64,000 nt of DNA from contig NZ_AP024854.1 of NCBI RefSeq assembly GCF_024529955.1, forward strand, positions 1,922,001-1,986,000, read 5' to 3'. Origin of the DNA: Photobacterium toruni (GTDB taxonomy: Bacteria > Pseudomonadota > Gammaproteobacteria > Enterobacterales > Vibrionaceae). Position numbers and translations under genes: made by a program. Of this stretch, positions 21,153-32,431 are shown piece after piece (within the stretch, counting starts at the first letter, position 1; each line of letters starts with the position of its first letter). The notes beneath the pieces were generated by a model. The model did not search any database. It saw only the letters and a program-made list of their open reading frames with translations, and was not told the DNA's origin.

Positions 21153-22328
21153 CTACTGACGTGTACGTGGTTTTTGTGGCTTATTCGCTGCTAATGGATT
21201 ACGACGATTTGCCGCATTGCCTGAAGGCTTACGCTTGCCTGATGTATTTTGCGGCTTATCTGATGCATTATAAGGCTTCTTCGCATCATCTTTTGGCTTG
21301 CCCGCTATATGTACTGGTTTACCTTTAGCGCGATCTGAACGTGGTTTTTCGTTATCACGACCCGTCGGTGCTGGTTTAGTACGACCGCGTCCACCACGTT
21401 GCTCTTGTTGCTGCGAATCAACTTCAGCATTGCGGCTTGAACTTGACGGCGCACGGCGATCATTATTGCGACCACGACGACCACCCGTTGTTTCTACACG
21501 CTCTTCATGACGACGAACAGCACGACGAATTTGACGGATACCTTTTTTACGCTTTTGACCTTCAACTGTTAATACAGTTTCAGTCTCAGGCGGAAGTTCT
21601 ACCGCGGTACGCAGTTCATTTACTTCTTTTAATTCAAGCTCGCTCCAACCACCACGAGGCATATCTTTAGTTAAGTAAACATCACCATAACGAACACGTT
21701 TCAGACGGCTAACAGTCACACCCTGAGAGTCCCATAAACGACGAACTTCACGGTTACGACCTTCAGTGATCATAACGTAGAAAGTATGGTTCATGCCTTC
21801 ACCGCCAGAATAAACCACATCTTCAAAGCGTGCGATGCCATCTTCTAGCTCAACGCCTTTAACGACATTTTTGATCATTTGTTCGTTTACTTCACCAAAT
21901 ACACGTACCATGTATTCACGTTCAACAGTACGACTTGGGTGCATTAAACGGTTAGCTAATTCACCATCAGTAGTGAAAAGTAACAGACCAGATGTATTCG
22001 CATCTAGACGACCAACAGAAACCCAACGGCCTGTTGTTAGACGAGGTAGACGATCAAAAACGGTACGACGACCTTCAGGATCATGACGAGTACATAGCTC
22101 ACCTTCCGGCTTGTTATATGCCAAAATACGGCAGATTTCTTCGTCAGACGAAATTAATGTAATGTTATGACCGTCAATACGAACATTAACGCTAAGATCA
22201 TCAAGACGATCGCCAAGTGTCGCAACAACACCATCAACACTAACACGACCATTTTGGATCATTAATTCAATTTCACGACGTGAACCTTGACCTGCTCGTG
22301 CTAATACTTTTTGTAATTTTTCGCTCAT
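21153..22328 (-). CDS. rluB: 23S rRNA pseudouridine synthase RluB with long basic tail
   Basis: 391 residues against about 291 in E. coli. S4 RNA-binding domain ([15 protein letters not shown]) and RsuA-type catalytic domain with the active Asp in [14 protein letters not shown]; ends [12 protein letters not shown]. RluB modifies U2605 of 23S rRNA. The last 130 or so residues are a low-complexity Arg/Lys/Pro/Asn-rich tail, common in vibrio RluB and probably disordered and RNA-binding. ATG at 22328 is preferred over a TTG three codons earlier. Confidence 0.95.
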   Translation of the reverse strand: MSEKLQKVLARAGQGSRREIELMIQNGRVSVDGVVATLGDRLDDLSVNVRIDGHNITLISSDEEICRILAYNKPEGELCTRHDPEGRRTVFDRLPRLTTGRWVSVGRLDANTSGLLLFTTDGELANRLMHPSRTVEREYMVRVFGEVNEQMIKNVVKGVELEDGIARFEDVVYSGGEGMNHTFYVMITEGRNREVRRLWDSQGVTVSRLKRVRYGDVYLTKDMPRGGWSELELKEVNELRTAVELPPETETVLTVEGQKRKKGIRQIRRAVRRHEERVETTGGRRGRNNDRRAPSSSSRNAEVDSQQQEQRGGRGRTKPAPTGRDNEKPRSDRAKGKPVHIAGKPKDDAKKPYNASDKPQNTSGKRKPSGNAANRRNPLAANKPQKPRTRQ

Positions 22329-22552
22329 TGTAAACAAACCTTTGTCGCCTTCACAGGCGTCGAAATCCTCATCAAATACCTCTTCTCTACTCTCTTTTTA
22401 TAGCTGCAATAATTGTGCAAAAAAGAAAGTGAAGGGAAATGATGCGAATAGCAATAATTTGGATTCTAGCGCGATAATCAATTATCTATCATGCCAGATA
22501 TGTAGCCGATTATTATCGCAAATATAGCGATTATTTACCATAAAAATAGCGA

Positions 22553-22586
22553 TAAAAAAAACGTATCATAAACAATATGATACGTT
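22553..22586 (-). terminator. Terminator of rnm-yciO
   Basis: ACGTATCAT (22561-22569) and ATGATACGT (22577-22585), followed on the minus strand by a T-run. Confidence 0.85.
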
Positions 22587-22636
22587 TATAAAAATGCATA
22601 TATCGACAATACATTTACTGTGGAAATTAAACGATT

Positions 22637-23257
22637 TTATTCAAACGGCGTAATATCACCAGCACCAACGCGGACAATCTCAATGTTACCGTCACTAAAA
22701 TCAATAACAGTAGTCGGTTGCTCACTAAGATAACCACCATGAATAATAAGATCGACCGCATACTCTAATTGGTCACGAATCTCATCAGGATCCGCTTCTG
22801 TGGTCTCTTTACCTGGCAAAATTAAACTGGTCGACATCATCGGTTCGCCTAATGCTTCAAGTAATGCCAAAGCAATATTATTATCAGGCACACGAATACC
22901 AATCGTTTTACGCTTAGCATTCATCAATCGACGTGGCACTTCTTTTGTACCTTTAAAGATAAAGGTATAAGCACCTGGAGTATTATTTCGCAATAAACGA
23001 AACGCAATATTATCAACACGGGTATAAAGCGATAGCTCAGATAAATCACGGCATAATAATGTGAAATTATGCTTATCATTTAAACGTCGTATTTGACAAA
23101 TACGCTCTAGCGCTTGTTTGTTTTCCATTTGACAACCCAGAGCATAACCTGAGTCGGTAGGATAAACCACAACCCCACCATTTTTAATAATATCAACGGC
23201 TTGATTAATTAAACGCGTTTGAGGTGTTTCTGGATGTACATAAAAAAACTGACTCAT
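22637..23257 (-). CDS. yciO: YciO, Sua5/YrdC/YwlC-family protein
   Basis: 206 residues, the same length as E. coli YciO. Threonylcarbamoyl-AMP synthase fold: [15 protein letters not shown], a [14 protein letters not shown] segment and PGAYTFIF near the nucleotide pocket. TsaC/Sua5 members make the tRNA t6A precursor; YciO of E. coli has only weak activity and its role is unclear. ATG overlaps the rnm stop (ATGA) and the ribosome site lies inside rnm, indicating coupling. Confidence 0.92.
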   Translation of the reverse strand: MSQFFYVHPETPQTRLINQAVDIIKNGGVVVYPTDSGYALGCQMENKQALERICQIRRLNDKHNFTLLCRDLSELSLYTRVDNIAFRLLRNNTPGAYTFIFKGTKEVPRRLMNAKRKTIGIRVPDNNIALALLEALGEPMMSTSLILPGKETTEADPDEIRDQLEYAVDLIIHGGYLSEQPTTVIDFSDGNIEIVRVGAGDITPFE

Positions 23258-24147
23258 TTTTCCTCCTTTGAGATAGATAACTCCGGGGTTATTTCTACCT
23301 CAACTCGCTTTTTCTCTACCGTCCAATGCTGCCATAACGGCACCACATCTTTAGGTAACCACAAATTGCGGCCTAATTCGGTCCATGGGGATGGATAATG
23401 AAAATCAGATCCTTGTGAAGCGAGTAAATTATATTGGATGGCGTAATCCCCAAAAGTACGTCGTTCTTGCGGTGCTTGTTGAGGTTGAGCAACTTCAATG
23501 CCGTCGCCATTAGCTTCAATAAAGTGCTGAATTAAACGCTTTATCCATTTTGCTGTCATTTGGTAACGACCGGGATGAGCAATAACGGCTTGGCCACCAG
23601 CGGCGTGAATAACAGTAACCGCATCAGCAATGGAACACCAACTTGGCGGAACATAGCCGGGATTGCCGCGGGTTAAGAATTTCTTAAACACCGCTTGCAT
23701 CGTTTTAGCGTAACCTTGTTCAACCAACCAGCGAGCAAAATGCGCACGCGTAATCGAAGCGTCACCCGCTAATGCCATCGCACCCTCAAAAGCACCGGGC
23801 ATTTTGTTTTTTTCTAATCGTGCGCCAATCTCTTTTGCACGTTCAAGTCGATGTTCGGCTTGGGCGTTTATAAATGAAATTAACTCAGGATGATTGGGAT
23901 CTATATTAAGCCCAACAATATGAATATCAAAGTTTTGCCATACCGTTGATATCTCAATACCATTAATTAATGTAATCGGTAATTGTTCTTGCTCAATAAT
24001 GGCATGCGCTTGTGCAAGGCCATCAATCGTATCGTGATCGGTAATTGCCAACACATCAACCCGCATATCCACGGCGCGTCGAACAAGATCTTGCGGCGAT
24101 AAGCGGCCGTCTGACGCTGTAGTATGACAATGTAAATCAAACAACAT
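23254..24147 (-). CDS. rnm: PHP-domain 5'-3' exoribonuclease Rnm (YciV)
   Basis: 297 residues (E. coli 293). PHP phosphoesterase with metal-binding HCHTTASDG at the N terminus, AITDHDT, NGIEIS, and GSDFHYP near the C terminus. RNase AM trims 5' ends of rRNAs in E. coli. It is divergent from the trp operon, as in E. coli: the trp -35 element starts 12 bases before its start codon. First gene of a two-gene unit with yciO. Confidence 0.93.
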   Translation of the reverse strand: MLFDLHCHTTASDGRLSPQDLVRRAVDMRVDVLAITDHDTIDGLAQAHAIIEQEQLPITLINGIEISTVWQNFDIHIVGLNIDPNHPELISFINAQAEHRLERAKEIGARLEKNKMPGAFEGAMALAGDASITRAHFARWLVEQGYAKTMQAVFKKFLTRGNPGYVPPSWCSIADAVTVIHAAGGQAVIAHPGRYQMTAKWIKRLIQHFIEANGDGIEVAQPQQAPQERRTFGDYAIQYNLLASQGSDFHYPSPWTELGRNLWLPKDVVPLWQHWTVEKKRVEVEITPELSISKEEK

Positions 24148-24158
24148 AACTTTACTTC

Positions 24159-24196
24159 TTGACTTTGTTTTTATGAACTAGTTTACTAGTACGTAA
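24159..24196 (+). promoter_or_regulatory. trp promoter and TrpR operator
   Basis: -35 TTGACT (24159-24164), 17-base spacer, -10 TTTACT (24182-24187). The -10 is buried in GAACTAGTTTACTAGTACG (24175-24193), which matches the E. coli trp operator at all but one position of its symmetrical core. Repression by Trp-loaded TrpR is therefore expected to block polymerase directly. Confidence 0.92.
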
Positions 24197-24310
24197 TTAC
24201 TAAGAGTGATATTGGTCTTTTCCCTCACAACCTTTAGCTAGTTTAAACCAATTCACCGCTCTACACCTTACTAAACCTTAGATATAGCAGCAGACAAATA
24301 GGATTGCGCC

Positions 24311-24388
24311 ATGTTACAGCAAATTAGTGTACAACGACCGCCTTTCTTGACTATTTGCGGGTGGCAAGCGATGTTATGGCAAGAGTGA
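24311..24388 (+). CDS. trpL: Probable trp leader peptide TrpL
   Basis: A 25-codon ORF beginning ATGTTACAG, preceded by AGGA, and containing Trp18 and Trp23 (TGG at 24362 and 24377) just before its stop. It lies about 115 bases into the long trp leader. The position and the two Trp codons fit an attenuator-control peptide. The start MLQ is what I remember of vibrio leaders, but the rest differs, so this is a call from sequence and context. Confidence 0.6.
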   Translation: MLQQISVQRPPFLTICGWQAMLWQE

Positions 24389-24398
24389 AATACAGTAA

Positions 24399-24444
24399 CA
24401 TTCTGAACTTTTACTTAAGCCTATTATCACAGAATGCTTTTTTT
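24399..24444 (+). terminator. Attenuator-like hairpin of the trp leader
   Basis: CATTCTG (24399-24405) can pair with CAGAATG (24430-24436), followed by C and seven T. An alternative stem ATGTTA (24371-24376)/TAACAT (24396-24401) overlaps the left arm, so the two exclude each other. I could not find a convincing antiterminator, so the exact folding is open. Confidence 0.5.
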
Positions 24445-24638
24445 AGGTCAAAATAACATTACTCATAACAACCCAATATATTGATTATTATAAATTTGAC
24501 TAAATTAAAACGTTGCAACGCACTTTGTTAAAAATTATCGTTAAAAGTAAAAAACTAGTCTTGCTCAAAGACGCAGTTTACGCCACTATCGAACAATGAA
24601 AGCAGGATCGCATTTGTATAAACGGCAGGGAGAACGCT

Positions 24639-26231
24639 GTGACAACTCACTCTATTGGATCGCAGATTTGTAGCACGATACCAAAAATTCATCATCCAAT
24701 TAAGGTGCTTAACCTTGATGTACCTTATATGGCAGACCCTACTGATGCTTATTTTACACTCTGTGGTGATAGCCCTTGTCATCTATTACTAGAATCAGCC
24801 GAAGTCGATTCTAAACAAGATCTTAAAAGCTTATTATTAATAGATGCCGCCGTACGTATTGTCTGTCGTGGTAAAGAGGTTGTGTTAGAGGCTTTGTCTC
24901 ATAATGGCCAACGTATTCTGTCTATTCTAAATAACCATCTCAAATCTGATATTAAAGCCACCCACTGCGCTGATACTTTACACTTATATTTTCCAACCCA
25001 TGTTGAAGCGCTAGATGAAGACACTCGCCTACGTCAAACCTCATCTTTTGACGCATTACGACTGATTCAACAGGTCTTTGATACTGAAAATCATCCGCGC
25101 GATGCATTATTTATTGGTGGCTTATTTGCTTATGATTTAGTGGCTGACTTTGAACCCCTTGCCGAGGTTGATGCGGATAATAACTGTCCTGATTATATTT
25201 TCTATATTGCTGAGACATTATTGATTATCGATCACCAACATCAACAAGCCCATTTACAAGCGACCCTGTTTGACCATGATACTCCGTCAATTTGTGATGA
25301 TCTTCAGCAGCGCTTAATCACTCTTAAAGCACATTGTCTTGCACCTCAAACCTTACCTGTTGCACCAGCTATCACCGCTTGCGTTCCTGTTCCAACGATA
25401 ACGGATCATGACTTCAACCAAACCGTGGCGGCTTTAAAACAATTTGTTATTCGAGGCGATGTATTTCAAGTCGTACCCTCTCGACAATTTAAGCTACCGT
25501 GTCCCTCACCATTGAACGCATATAAGGCATTAAAAATTGGTAACCCGAGCCCGTATATGTTTTATCTGCATGATACTGACTTTACCTTATTTGGTGCCTC
25601 GCCAGAGAGCGCATTGAAATATTGCACCCAGTCTAACCAAGTTGAAATTTATCCAATTGCAGGTACACGTCAACGCGGCAAAAACAAAGATGGTTCCATT
25701 AATCTCGACCTTGATACGCGTATCGAACTAGAACTTCGCTGTGACACCAAAGAAAATGCTGAACACATGATGCTGGTTGATTTAGCCCGTAATGATGTTG
25801 CCCGTATTAGCCAAGCAGGAAGCCGCCACGTAGCTGATTTATTACATGTTGATCGTTATAGCCATGTGATGCATTTAGTGTCGCGAGTCGTGGGTCAATT
25901 GCGCCATGATCTTGATGCCCTACACGCTTATCAAGCTTGTATGAACATGGGAACGTTAACCGGCGCACCTAAAATTAGAGCCATGCAACTTATTCGTGAG
26001 GTTGAACAACGTCGCCGTGGTAGCTATGGCGGCGCTGTCGGTTATATAACTGGCCATGGAGATATGGATACCTGCATTGTGATCCGTTCCGCTTATGTCG
26101 AAAATGACATCGCAAGTGTTCAAGCGGGAGCTGGCGTGGTTTATGACTCCATACCACAAGCTGAAACGGATGAAACCAAATCAAAAGCACAAGCGGTAAT
26201 CAATGCTATTCGTCACGCCCATCAAGGTTAA
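24639..26231 (+). CDS. trpE: Anthranilate synthase component I
   Basis: 530 residues. Converts chorismate with glutamine-derived ammonia to anthranilate, first step of Trp synthesis. The N-terminal LLLESAEVDSK carries the Trp feedback site; the catalytic half shows FQVVPSRQF, PSPYMFYL, PIAGTRQRG, MLVDLARND and TLTGAPKIRAMQ. GTG at 24639 follows AGGGAG and lines up with family N termini. First structural gene of trpEGDCFBA; a 10-base gap leads to trpG. Confidence 0.97.
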   Translation: MTTHSIGSQICSTIPKIHHPIKVLNLDVPYMADPTDAYFTLCGDSPCHLLLESAEVDSKQDLKSLLLIDAAVRIVCRGKEVVLEALSHNGQRILSILNNHLKSDIKATHCADTLHLYFPTHVEALDEDTRLRQTSSFDALRLIQQVFDTENHPRDALFIGGLFAYDLVADFEPLAEVDADNNCPDYIFYIAETLLIIDHQHQQAHLQATLFDHDTPSICDDLQQRLITLKAHCLAPQTLPVAPAITACVPVPTITDHDFNQTVAALKQFVIRGDVFQVVPSRQFKLPCPSPLNAYKALKIGNPSPYMFYLHDTDFTLFGASPESALKYCTQSNQVEIYPIAGTRQRGKNKDGSINLDLDTRIELELRCDTKENAEHMMLVDLARNDVARISQAGSRHVADLLHVDRYSHVMHLVSRVVGQLRHDLDALHAYQACMNMGTLTGAPKIRAMQLIREVEQRRRGSYGGAVGYITGHGDMDTCIVIRSAYVENDIASVQAGAGVVYDSIPQAETDETKSKAQAVINAIRHAHQG

Positions 26232-26241
26232 GGAGCACAAG

Positions 26242-26871
26242 ATGACATTCACAAAAAATCACCATAATGCCCATATTGTGCTGTTAGATAATTTTGATTC
26301 ATTTACATACAACCTTGTTGATCAATTTCGAAGCTTGGGCTTTCCCGTCACAATTTATCGTAATCATTTATCAGCGCAATATATTGAACACGCCTTACTT
26401 GAACACGATAACCCGATCTTAGTTTTATCACCGGGCCCAGGCGCACCAGCGGACGCGGGATCCATGCCAGAACTTATTCAACGAGTTAAAGGAAAAGTCC
26501 CAATATTAGGTATTTGTCTGGGTCATCAAGCGATTGTTGAAGCTTATGGTGGTACTGTCGCTGGTGCTGGCGATATAGTCCATGGTAAAGCCGCGATGAT
26601 GACCCATAACCAACACCCTATTTTTGGTCAGCTCTCCAGCCCACTCGCCGTCGCCCGTTATCACTCTTTGATTGCAACCCATGTTCCTACCAACCTTGAA
26701 ATAATTGCTGATGTAAATGGCTTAGTCATGGCAGTAGTTAATGAACACGATAAAGTCTGCGGCTTTCAATTTCACCCTGAATCTATCCTCACCATTCAAG
26801 GCGCAGAACTACTTACTCACACTCTGGCTTGGGTTATGAAAGCACCCACTACGGATCTAAATACTCATTAA
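26242..26871 (+). CDS. trpG: Anthranilate synthase component II (glutamine amidotransferase)
   Basis: 209 residues, a class I glutamine amidotransferase that hands ammonia to TrpE. Catalytic Cys in LGICLGHQAI, oxyanion SPGPGAP, and the His-Glu pair in FQFHPES. Separate gene, unlike the trpGD fusion of E. coli, as usual in vibrios. ATG at 26242 follows AAGGAG. Confidence 0.96.
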   Translation: MTFTKNHHNAHIVLLDNFDSFTYNLVDQFRSLGFPVTIYRNHLSAQYIEHALLEHDNPILVLSPGPGAPADAGSMPELIQRVKGKVPILGICLGHQAIVEAYGGTVAGAGDIVHGKAAMMTHNQHPIFGQLSSPLAVARYHSLIATHVPTNLEIIADVNGLVMAVVNEHDKVCGFQFHPESILTIQGAELLTHTLAWVMKAPTTDLNTH

Positions 26872-26882
26872 GGAAGATGATG

Positions 26883-27893
26883 ATGCACGCTACTATTTCT
26901 AGACTCGCAGATAAACTCTATGCCCAACACCCCTTGAGCGAAGAAGAAAGCCATCTTCTCTTTGATGCAATCATCAATGGTGAAGTTGAACCGATTGTAT
27001 TATCTGCGGTATTAACAGCATTAAAAATCAAAGGTGAAACTCCCGCAGAAATTGCGGGCGCAGCGAAAGCTTTGGTTAAAAATGCTAATCCTTTTCCACG
27101 CCCGAATTATGACTTTGCGGATATTGTAGGTACTGGAGGCGATAGTGCCAATACCATCAACATCTCAACCACCGCCGCCTTCGTTGCTGCCGCCTGTGGG
27201 GTCAAAGTGGCTAAACATGGTAATCGTGGCGTTTCAAGTAAGTCAGGATCATCAGATCTATTAGATAAATTTGGAATTAATTTAGCGATGCCAGCTCAAA
27301 CAGCACGCCAAGCATTAGATGATCTTGGCGTCTGTTTTTTATTTGCACCGGAATATCACCGTGGTGTACGTCATGCGATGCCAGTACGACAAACATTACA
27401 AACTCGCACTATTTTTAATGTCTTAGGCCCATTAATTAATCCAGCCAAACCTAATATTCAATTAATGGGGGTTTATGATATCGCTTTGGTTCGCCCTATT
27501 GCAGAAACCTTAGCAACCATGGGACTAAAACGTGCTGCGGTAGTACATGGTAGTGGGCTTGATGAAGTTGCCATACATGGTGAAACCCATGTTGCTGAAA
27601 TCATTGATGGTGTTATTAACGAATATACCCTCACCCCCTCTGATTTTGGACTTCAGTGCTATCCCTTAGAAGCTATTCGTGGTGGTGAGCCAAATGAGAA
27701 CCGTACCATTATTAAACAGATTATTACGGGAAAAGGAACACCAGCCCAAGAAAGTGCAATTGCGGTTAATGTTGCACTCTTATTGCGGCTTTTCGGTCAA
27801 CAAGATCTTAAAGTAAACACCCAACAAGCAATTACGGCGATGCGCTCAGGCAGTGCTTATCAACTTGTTAAACAATTGGCTGCACGAGGTTAA
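26883..27893 (+). CDS. trpD: Anthranilate phosphoribosyltransferase
   Basis: 336 residues. Transfers phosphoribose from PRPP to anthranilate. PRPP-binding GTGGDSANTINIST, KHGNRGVSSKSGSSD and the NPAKP loop are present. Three ATG codons in a row (26877, 26880, 26883) follow AGGAAG; the third has the best spacing. Eleven bases after trpG. Confidence 0.96.
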   Translation: MHATISRLADKLYAQHPLSEEESHLLFDAIINGEVEPIVLSAVLTALKIKGETPAEIAGAAKALVKNANPFPRPNYDFADIVGTGGDSANTINISTTAAFVAAACGVKVAKHGNRGVSSKSGSSDLLDKFGINLAMPAQTARQALDDLGVCFLFAPEYHRGVRHAMPVRQTLQTRTIFNVLGPLINPAKPNIQLMGVYDIALVRPIAETLATMGLKRAAVVHGSGLDEVAIHGETHVAEIIDGVINEYTLTPSDFGLQCYPLEAIRGGEPNENRTIIKQIITGKGTPAQESAIAVNVALLLRLFGQQDLKVNTQQAITAMRSGSAYQLVKQLAARG

Positions 27894-27895
27894 TC

Positions 27896-29296
27896 ATGGA
27901 AACAGTACTGACTAAAATTATTGCAGATAAAAAAATCTGGGTCGATGAACGAAAAGAAGCACAGCCCCTCGCCAGTTTTCGCCACCAGCTTACGCCAAGT
28001 GATCGTGATTTCTACCACGCACTCGCAAATATTGACCACCAGGGATACCATCGTCCTGCATTTATTCTCGAATGTAAAAAAGCATCACCATCAAAAGGTT
28101 TAATCAGAGAAGACTTTAATTTAGATGATATTGCAGCAGTTTATAATCAATATGCCAGCGCTATTTCAGTATTAACTGATGAGAAATATTTTCAGGGGAA
28201 TATTGCATTTTTACCCAAAGTTCGCAGCCAAGTTACTCAACCAATATTATGTAAAGACTTTATAATTGATAGTTACCAAGTTTATTTGGCGCGTCATTAT
28301 CAAGCTGATGCCATTTTATTGATGCTATCGGTACTTGATGACGAACAATACCAAACACTTGCCGCTGTCGCTGAATCTCTTCAACTTGGCATTTTAACTG
28401 AAGTGAGTAATGATGTTGAGCTCACTCGCGCCATCAAACTCAACGCAAAAGTCGTCGGCATTAACAACCGTAATTTACGCGATTTAAGTATTGATTTAAA
28501 TCGAACCAAACAGCTCGCGCCTGATTTACCGAAAGACACGATTATCATCTCTGAGTCCGGGATTTATACTCATCAACAAGTACGTGAACTTTCACCTTAT
28601 GCTAACGGTTTTTTAATTGGCAGTTCATTAATGGCAGCTGATAACCTTGATTTAGCGGTTCGAAAAGTGTTGTTTGGTGAGCATAAGGTCTGCGGATTAA
28701 CCTCAAATGAAGATGCTCATCATGCTTACCAGCAAGGAGCAACGTATGGAGGTTTAATTTTCGTGCCATCATCACCACGGGCAATTAATCTCGACCAAGC
28801 ATTATCCATTACTGAATCAGTACCACTTGATTTTGTTGGTGTATTTCAAAATAGCCCATTAACAGATGTTATTAATACAGCCGCAACCTTAGCTTTAACA
28901 GCTGTGCAATTACACGGTAATGAATCACCACAATATATTGCACAATTACGTGAACAACTACCTGTTACCTGCCAGATATGGAAAGTCCATTCCATCACTG
29001 ATAGCGTCCCCGACCTTTCGCAATGGTCAGTCGATAAACATCTGTTTGACAGTAAAGTTGAAGGAAAATGTGGCGGTACAGGGGTTACCTTTGATTGGTC
29101 TTTAATTACTCTTGAGAATAGATCAAACAGCTTACTTGCTGGTGGACTAACCCCAGATAATGTACTCCATGCAGCCTCGCTTGGTTTTAGCGGCTTAGAT
29201 TTAAACTCTGGCGTAGAAAGTGCACCAGGTAAAAAGGATCCCCATAAATTAGCGGCAGCCTTTGCGGCAATCAAACACATTAAGGACAATAAATAA
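27896..29296 (+). CDS. trpCF: Bifunctional indole-3-glycerol-phosphate synthase / phosphoribosylanthranilate isomerase
   Basis: 466 residues, two TIM barrels. The first (about 1-255) has [35 protein letters not shown] and SESGI, typical of TrpC; the second (about 256-466) starts [10 protein letters not shown] and contains VGVFQN, QLHGNE and [10 protein letters not shown], typical of TrpF. The fused form is standard in enterics and vibrios. Two bases after trpD. Confidence 0.96.
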   Translation: METVLTKIIADKKIWVDERKEAQPLASFRHQLTPSDRDFYHALANIDHQGYHRPAFILECKKASPSKGLIREDFNLDDIAAVYNQYASAISVLTDEKYFQGNIAFLPKVRSQVTQPILCKDFIIDSYQVYLARHYQADAILLMLSVLDDEQYQTLAAVAESLQLGILTEVSNDVELTRAIKLNAKVVGINNRNLRDLSIDLNRTKQLAPDLPKDTIIISESGIYTHQQVRELSPYANGFLIGSSLMAADNLDLAVRKVLFGEHKVCGLTSNEDAHHAYQQGATYGGLIFVPSSPRAINLDQALSITESVPLDFVGVFQNSPLTDVINTAATLALTAVQLHGNESPQYIAQLREQLPVTCQIWKVHSITDSVPDLSQWSVDKHLFDSKVEGKCGGTGVTFDWSLITLENRSNSLLAGGLTPDNVLHAASLGFSGLDLNSGVESAPGKKDPHKLAAAFAAIKHIKDNK

Positions 29297-29298
29297 TC

Positions 29299-30489
29299 AT
29301 GAGTAAATTGAATGCTTACTTTGGTGAATTTGGTGGTCAATATGTCCCTCAAATTCTAGTGCCAGCTTTAGATCAACTTGAGAATGCTTTTATTGAAGCG
29401 CAACAAGATCCACAATTTCAACAACAGTTTATAACGTTATTAAAAGAGTATGCAGGACGACCAACCGCGTTAACGCTATGCCAAAATTTAACCCAAGGCA
29501 CAAAAACCAAGCTTTATCTAAAACGAGAAGATCTACTCCATGGTGGTGCACATAAAACTAATCAAGTTTTAGGCCAAGCTTTACTTGCGCAACGTATGGG
29601 TAAAACTGAAATCATTGCAGAAACAGGGGCAGGTCAACATGGTGTGGCAACAGCATTAGCTTGTGCGTTACTCGGGTTAAAATGCCGTATTTATATGGGT
29701 GCAAAAGATATTGAACGTCAAAGTCCAAATGTCTTTAGAATGAAATTAATGGGCGCAACAGTCATTCCAGTAACGTCAGGATCATCTACTTTAAAAGATG
29801 CCTGCAATGAAGCAATGCGCGATTGGTCAGCTAGCTATGACAAAGCTCATTACTTATTAGGTACTGCTGCTGGTCCTCACCCATTCCCAACTATCGTACG
29901 TGAATTTCAAAAAATCATTGGTGAAGAAACCAAGACCCAAATTATCGCAAAAGAAGGCCGCTTGCCTGATGCCGTGATTGCCTGTGTTGGTGGTGGCTCA
30001 AATGCGATTGGCATGTTTGCTGATTTTATCGAAGAAAGTCATGTCCGTTTAATTGGCGTTGAGCCCGCAGGAAAAGGATTAGATACCGACATGCATGGCG
30101 CACCACTAAAGCACGGTAAGCTCGGCATTTTCTTTGGAATGAAAGCACCATTAATGCAAGATGAACATGGTCAAGTTGAAGAGTCTTACTCCATATCAGC
30201 AGGTTTAGACTTTCCTTCTGTTGGCCCTCAACATGCTCACCTTAACGCCACTGGTCGCGCAGAATATGGGGCAGTTACCGATGATGAAGCATTAGAAGCA
30301 TTTCAACTATTAGCCCGAAAAGAAGGCATTATTCCGGCACTTGAGTCTGCCCATGCATTGGCTTACGCATTAAAAATGATCGCTGATGAGCCAGAAAAAG
30401 AGCAATTATTAGTAGTTAACCTTTCTGGGCGTGGTGATAAAGATATTTTCACAGTGCATGATATTTTAACGGCAAAAGGAATTTTATAA
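29299..30489 (+). CDS. trpB: Tryptophan synthase beta chain
   Basis: 396 residues. PLP enzyme joining indole and serine. N-terminal [15 protein letters not shown] lysine in [13 protein letters not shown], glutamate in AETGAGQHG, phosphate-binding GGGSNAIG, and SGRGDKD near the end are all intact. It acts as an alpha2beta2 complex with TrpA. Its stop shares one base with the trpA start. Confidence 0.98.
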   Translation: MSKLNAYFGEFGGQYVPQILVPALDQLENAFIEAQQDPQFQQQFITLLKEYAGRPTALTLCQNLTQGTKTKLYLKREDLLHGGAHKTNQVLGQALLAQRMGKTEIIAETGAGQHGVATALACALLGLKCRIYMGAKDIERQSPNVFRMKLMGATVIPVTSGSSTLKDACNEAMRDWSASYDKAHYLLGTAAGPHPFPTIVREFQKIIGEETKTQIIAKEGRLPDAVIACVGGGSNAIGMFADFIEESHVRLIGVEPAGKGLDTDMHGAPLKHGKLGIFFGMKAPLMQDEHGQVEESYSISAGLDFPSVGPQHAHLNATGRAEYGAVTDDEALEAFQLLARKEGIIPALESAHALAYALKMIADEPEKEQLLVVNLSGRGDKDIFTVHDILTAKGIL

Positions 30490-31295
30490 TGGATCGTTAT
30501 CACAACCTATTTACTCAACTAAGTGTTCGTAATGAAGGTGCTTTCGTTCCTTTTGTTACTCTTGGTGATCCCACCCCTCAACGCTCAATGGATATCATCG
30601 ACACCTTAGTTGCCGCAGGGGCTGATGCTCTCGAATTAGGAATCCCTTTTTCTGATCCATTGGCTGATGGCCCAACAATTCAAGGTGCCAATATTCGTGC
30701 TCTTGCAGCAAAAACTACCCCAACTATCTGTTTTGAAATGTTAACCAAGATTCGCGCTAAATATCCAGAATTACCAATCGGATTGTTAATGTACGCCAAT
30801 TTAGTGTTTGCAGCAGGAATTGATAGTTTTTATCGTCGTTGCGCTGAGGCTGGGGTTGATTCAGTATTAATTGCTGATGTGCCTGTAAATGCTTCACACG
30901 AATTTAGAATGGCAGCAGAAACACATGCCATCCACCCTATTTTTATCGCGCCACCAAATGCTAATAATGAGACGCTAAAAACAGTATCAGAACTTGGTGG
31001 TGGTTATACTTACCTACTATCACGAGCAGGAGTCACAGGGGCTGAAACAAAAGCAGAAATGCCCATTGAACCCCTTTTAGCTTACTTAAAGGCTCACAGT
31101 GCGCCTCCGGCACTACTTGGATTTGGCATTTCAACCCCAGAACAAGTTAAAGCGGCGGTGAGTGCTGGTGCTGCTGGAGCAATTTCAGGCTCTGCTGTCG
31201 TTAATATTATTGAACACAACCTCAATGATCATTCCGTAATGCTTAAAAAATTAAGCACTTTTATTCGTACGATGAAATCAGCAACACTGTATTAA
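30489..31295 (+). CDS. trpA: Tryptophan synthase alpha chain
   Basis: 268 residues, same length as E. coli. TIM barrel that cleaves indole-3-glycerol phosphate and channels indole to TrpB. The catalytic Glu is in [15 protein letters not shown], catalytic Asp in VLIADVPV, and the phosphate loop in [11 protein letters not shown]. Last gene of the operon, with TAATG overlap to trpB. Confidence 0.97.
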   Translation: MDRYHNLFTQLSVRNEGAFVPFVTLGDPTPQRSMDIIDTLVAAGADALELGIPFSDPLADGPTIQGANIRALAAKTTPTICFEMLTKIRAKYPELPIGLLMYANLVFAAGIDSFYRRCAEAGVDSVLIADVPVNASHEFRMAAETHAIHPIFIAPPNANNETLKTVSELGGGYTYLLSRAGVTGAETKAEMPIEPLLAYLKAHSAPPALLGFGISTPEQVKAAVSAGAAGAISGSAVVNIIEHNLNDHSVMLKKLSTFIRTMKSATLY

Positions 31296-31358
31296 TCAAT
31301 ACGGTTTAAGCAATACGGTTTAGCAATATAGCTTTAATGATCGAGCAAAGAATAAATC

Positions 31359-31387
31359 GCTACCTGTGCAACTAGGTAGCTTTTTTT
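31359..31387 (+). terminator. Terminator of the trp operon
   Basis: GCTACCT-N8-AGGTAGC followed by seven T. Just before it, CAATACGGTTTA occurs twice in direct repeat (from about 31299). Confidence 0.93.
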
Positions 31388-31444
31388 CATTCAGGGCTTG
31401 GAACAGGTATACTCTGGCTAATTATTTTTAATGAGCTTGCATCA

Positions 31445-31984
31445 ATGAAGCAATTGATAGAATTTATTCCGTTACTGATCTTTTTTGTATTATTTAAAAC
31501 CAACGGCATTTTTGTCGCAACAGGCGCGTTGATTGTCACAACAGCAATCCAATTAATCGTTACATGGGTTATCTATAAAAAAATAGAAAAAATGCAACTA
31601 ATCACCTTTGCTATGGTAGCTATCTTTGGTGGTTTAACGTTATTTCTACATGATGAAAATTTCATTAAATGGAAAGTAACGATTATCTATGGTCTATTTG
31701 CTCTCGCACTGCTTATTAGCCAATTAATGCATAAGCCATTAATTAAATCGATGTTAGGCAAAGAAATGACTCTGCCTGAGAACGTCTGGTTACGTATCAA
31801 TCTAGCATGGACGGTATTTTTTGTTGTTTGTGCTATTGTAAACATTTATATTGCATTCAATTTCCCGCTTGATGTTTGGGTGGATTTCAAGGTATTTGGT
31901 TTGTTGGCACTAACATTACTCTTTACCTTCGCTACGGGTGGCTATATTTATCGCCACTTACCTAAAAGCCCTGATGATAAATAA
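31445..31984 (+). CDS. yciB: Inner-membrane spanning protein YciB
   Basis: 179 residues, as in E. coli YciB, with five or so membrane segments and the conserved start [13 protein letters not shown] and motif [20 protein letters not shown]. Earlier called septation protein A; in E. coli it affects envelope integrity together with other inner-membrane proteins. It is followed closely by yciA, as in E. coli. Confidence 0.94.
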   Translation: MKQLIEFIPLLIFFVLFKTNGIFVATGALIVTTAIQLIVTWVIYKKIEKMQLITFAMVAIFGGLTLFLHDENFIKWKVTIIYGLFALALLISQLMHKPLIKSMLGKEMTLPENVWLRINLAWTVFFVVCAIVNIYIAFNFPLDVWVDFKVFGLLALTLLFTFATGGYIYRHLPKSPDDK

Positions 31985-31997
31985 AGTTGTATAACTG

Positions 31998-32399
31998 ATG
32001 ACTACTGAAAACAATATCCCTCGTGGACAGCTTCTACTACGTACATTAGCGATGCCTGCCGACACCAATGCAAATGGTGATATTTTTGGTGGTTGGATCA
32101 TGTCGCAACTAGATTTAGCTGGTGCTATTTTAGCCAAAGAGATCTCTCACGGCCGAGTTGTTACCGTTTCTGTTGATAAAATAGAGTTTAAAGCTCCCGT
32201 TGGTGTTGGTGATGTGGTTTGTTGCTACGGTGAATGTAAACGTATCGGTAATACATCAATGAGTGTAGGTCTTGAGGTCTGGGTGAAAACGGTAGCTATT
32301 GATGGCGTTGGTGAACGTTATCGCGTTTGTGAGGCAACATTTAATTATGTCGCAATCAATAGCGAAGGTCGTCCACGCAAAATTGAAGTCGTACAATAA
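31998..32399 (+). CDS. yciA: Acyl-CoA thioesterase YciA
   Basis: 133 residues (E. coli 132). Hot-dog fold thioesterase active on many acyl-CoAs. The catalytic Asn-Asp region DTNANGDIFGGWIMSQLD is intact. Thirteen bases after yciB, so co-transcribed; ends before a terminator. Confidence 0.95.
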   Translation: MTTENNIPRGQLLLRTLAMPADTNANGDIFGGWIMSQLDLAGAILAKEISHGRVVTVSVDKIEFKAPVGVGDVVCCYGECKRIGNTSMSVGLEVWVKTVAIDGVGERYRVCEATFNYVAINSEGRPRKIEVVQ

Positions 32400-32431
32400 T
32401 CGCTGTAAATAAAAAGCACTTAATAAACAAT

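Noticed and set aside
21298..21510. Arg/Pro/Ser-rich frame opposite the rluB tail
   Set aside because: Complement of the low-complexity basic tail of RluB.
28846..29352. 168-codon open frame antisense to trpCF/trpB
   Set aside because: Overlaps two certain genes on the other strand, with no ribosome site or known domain.
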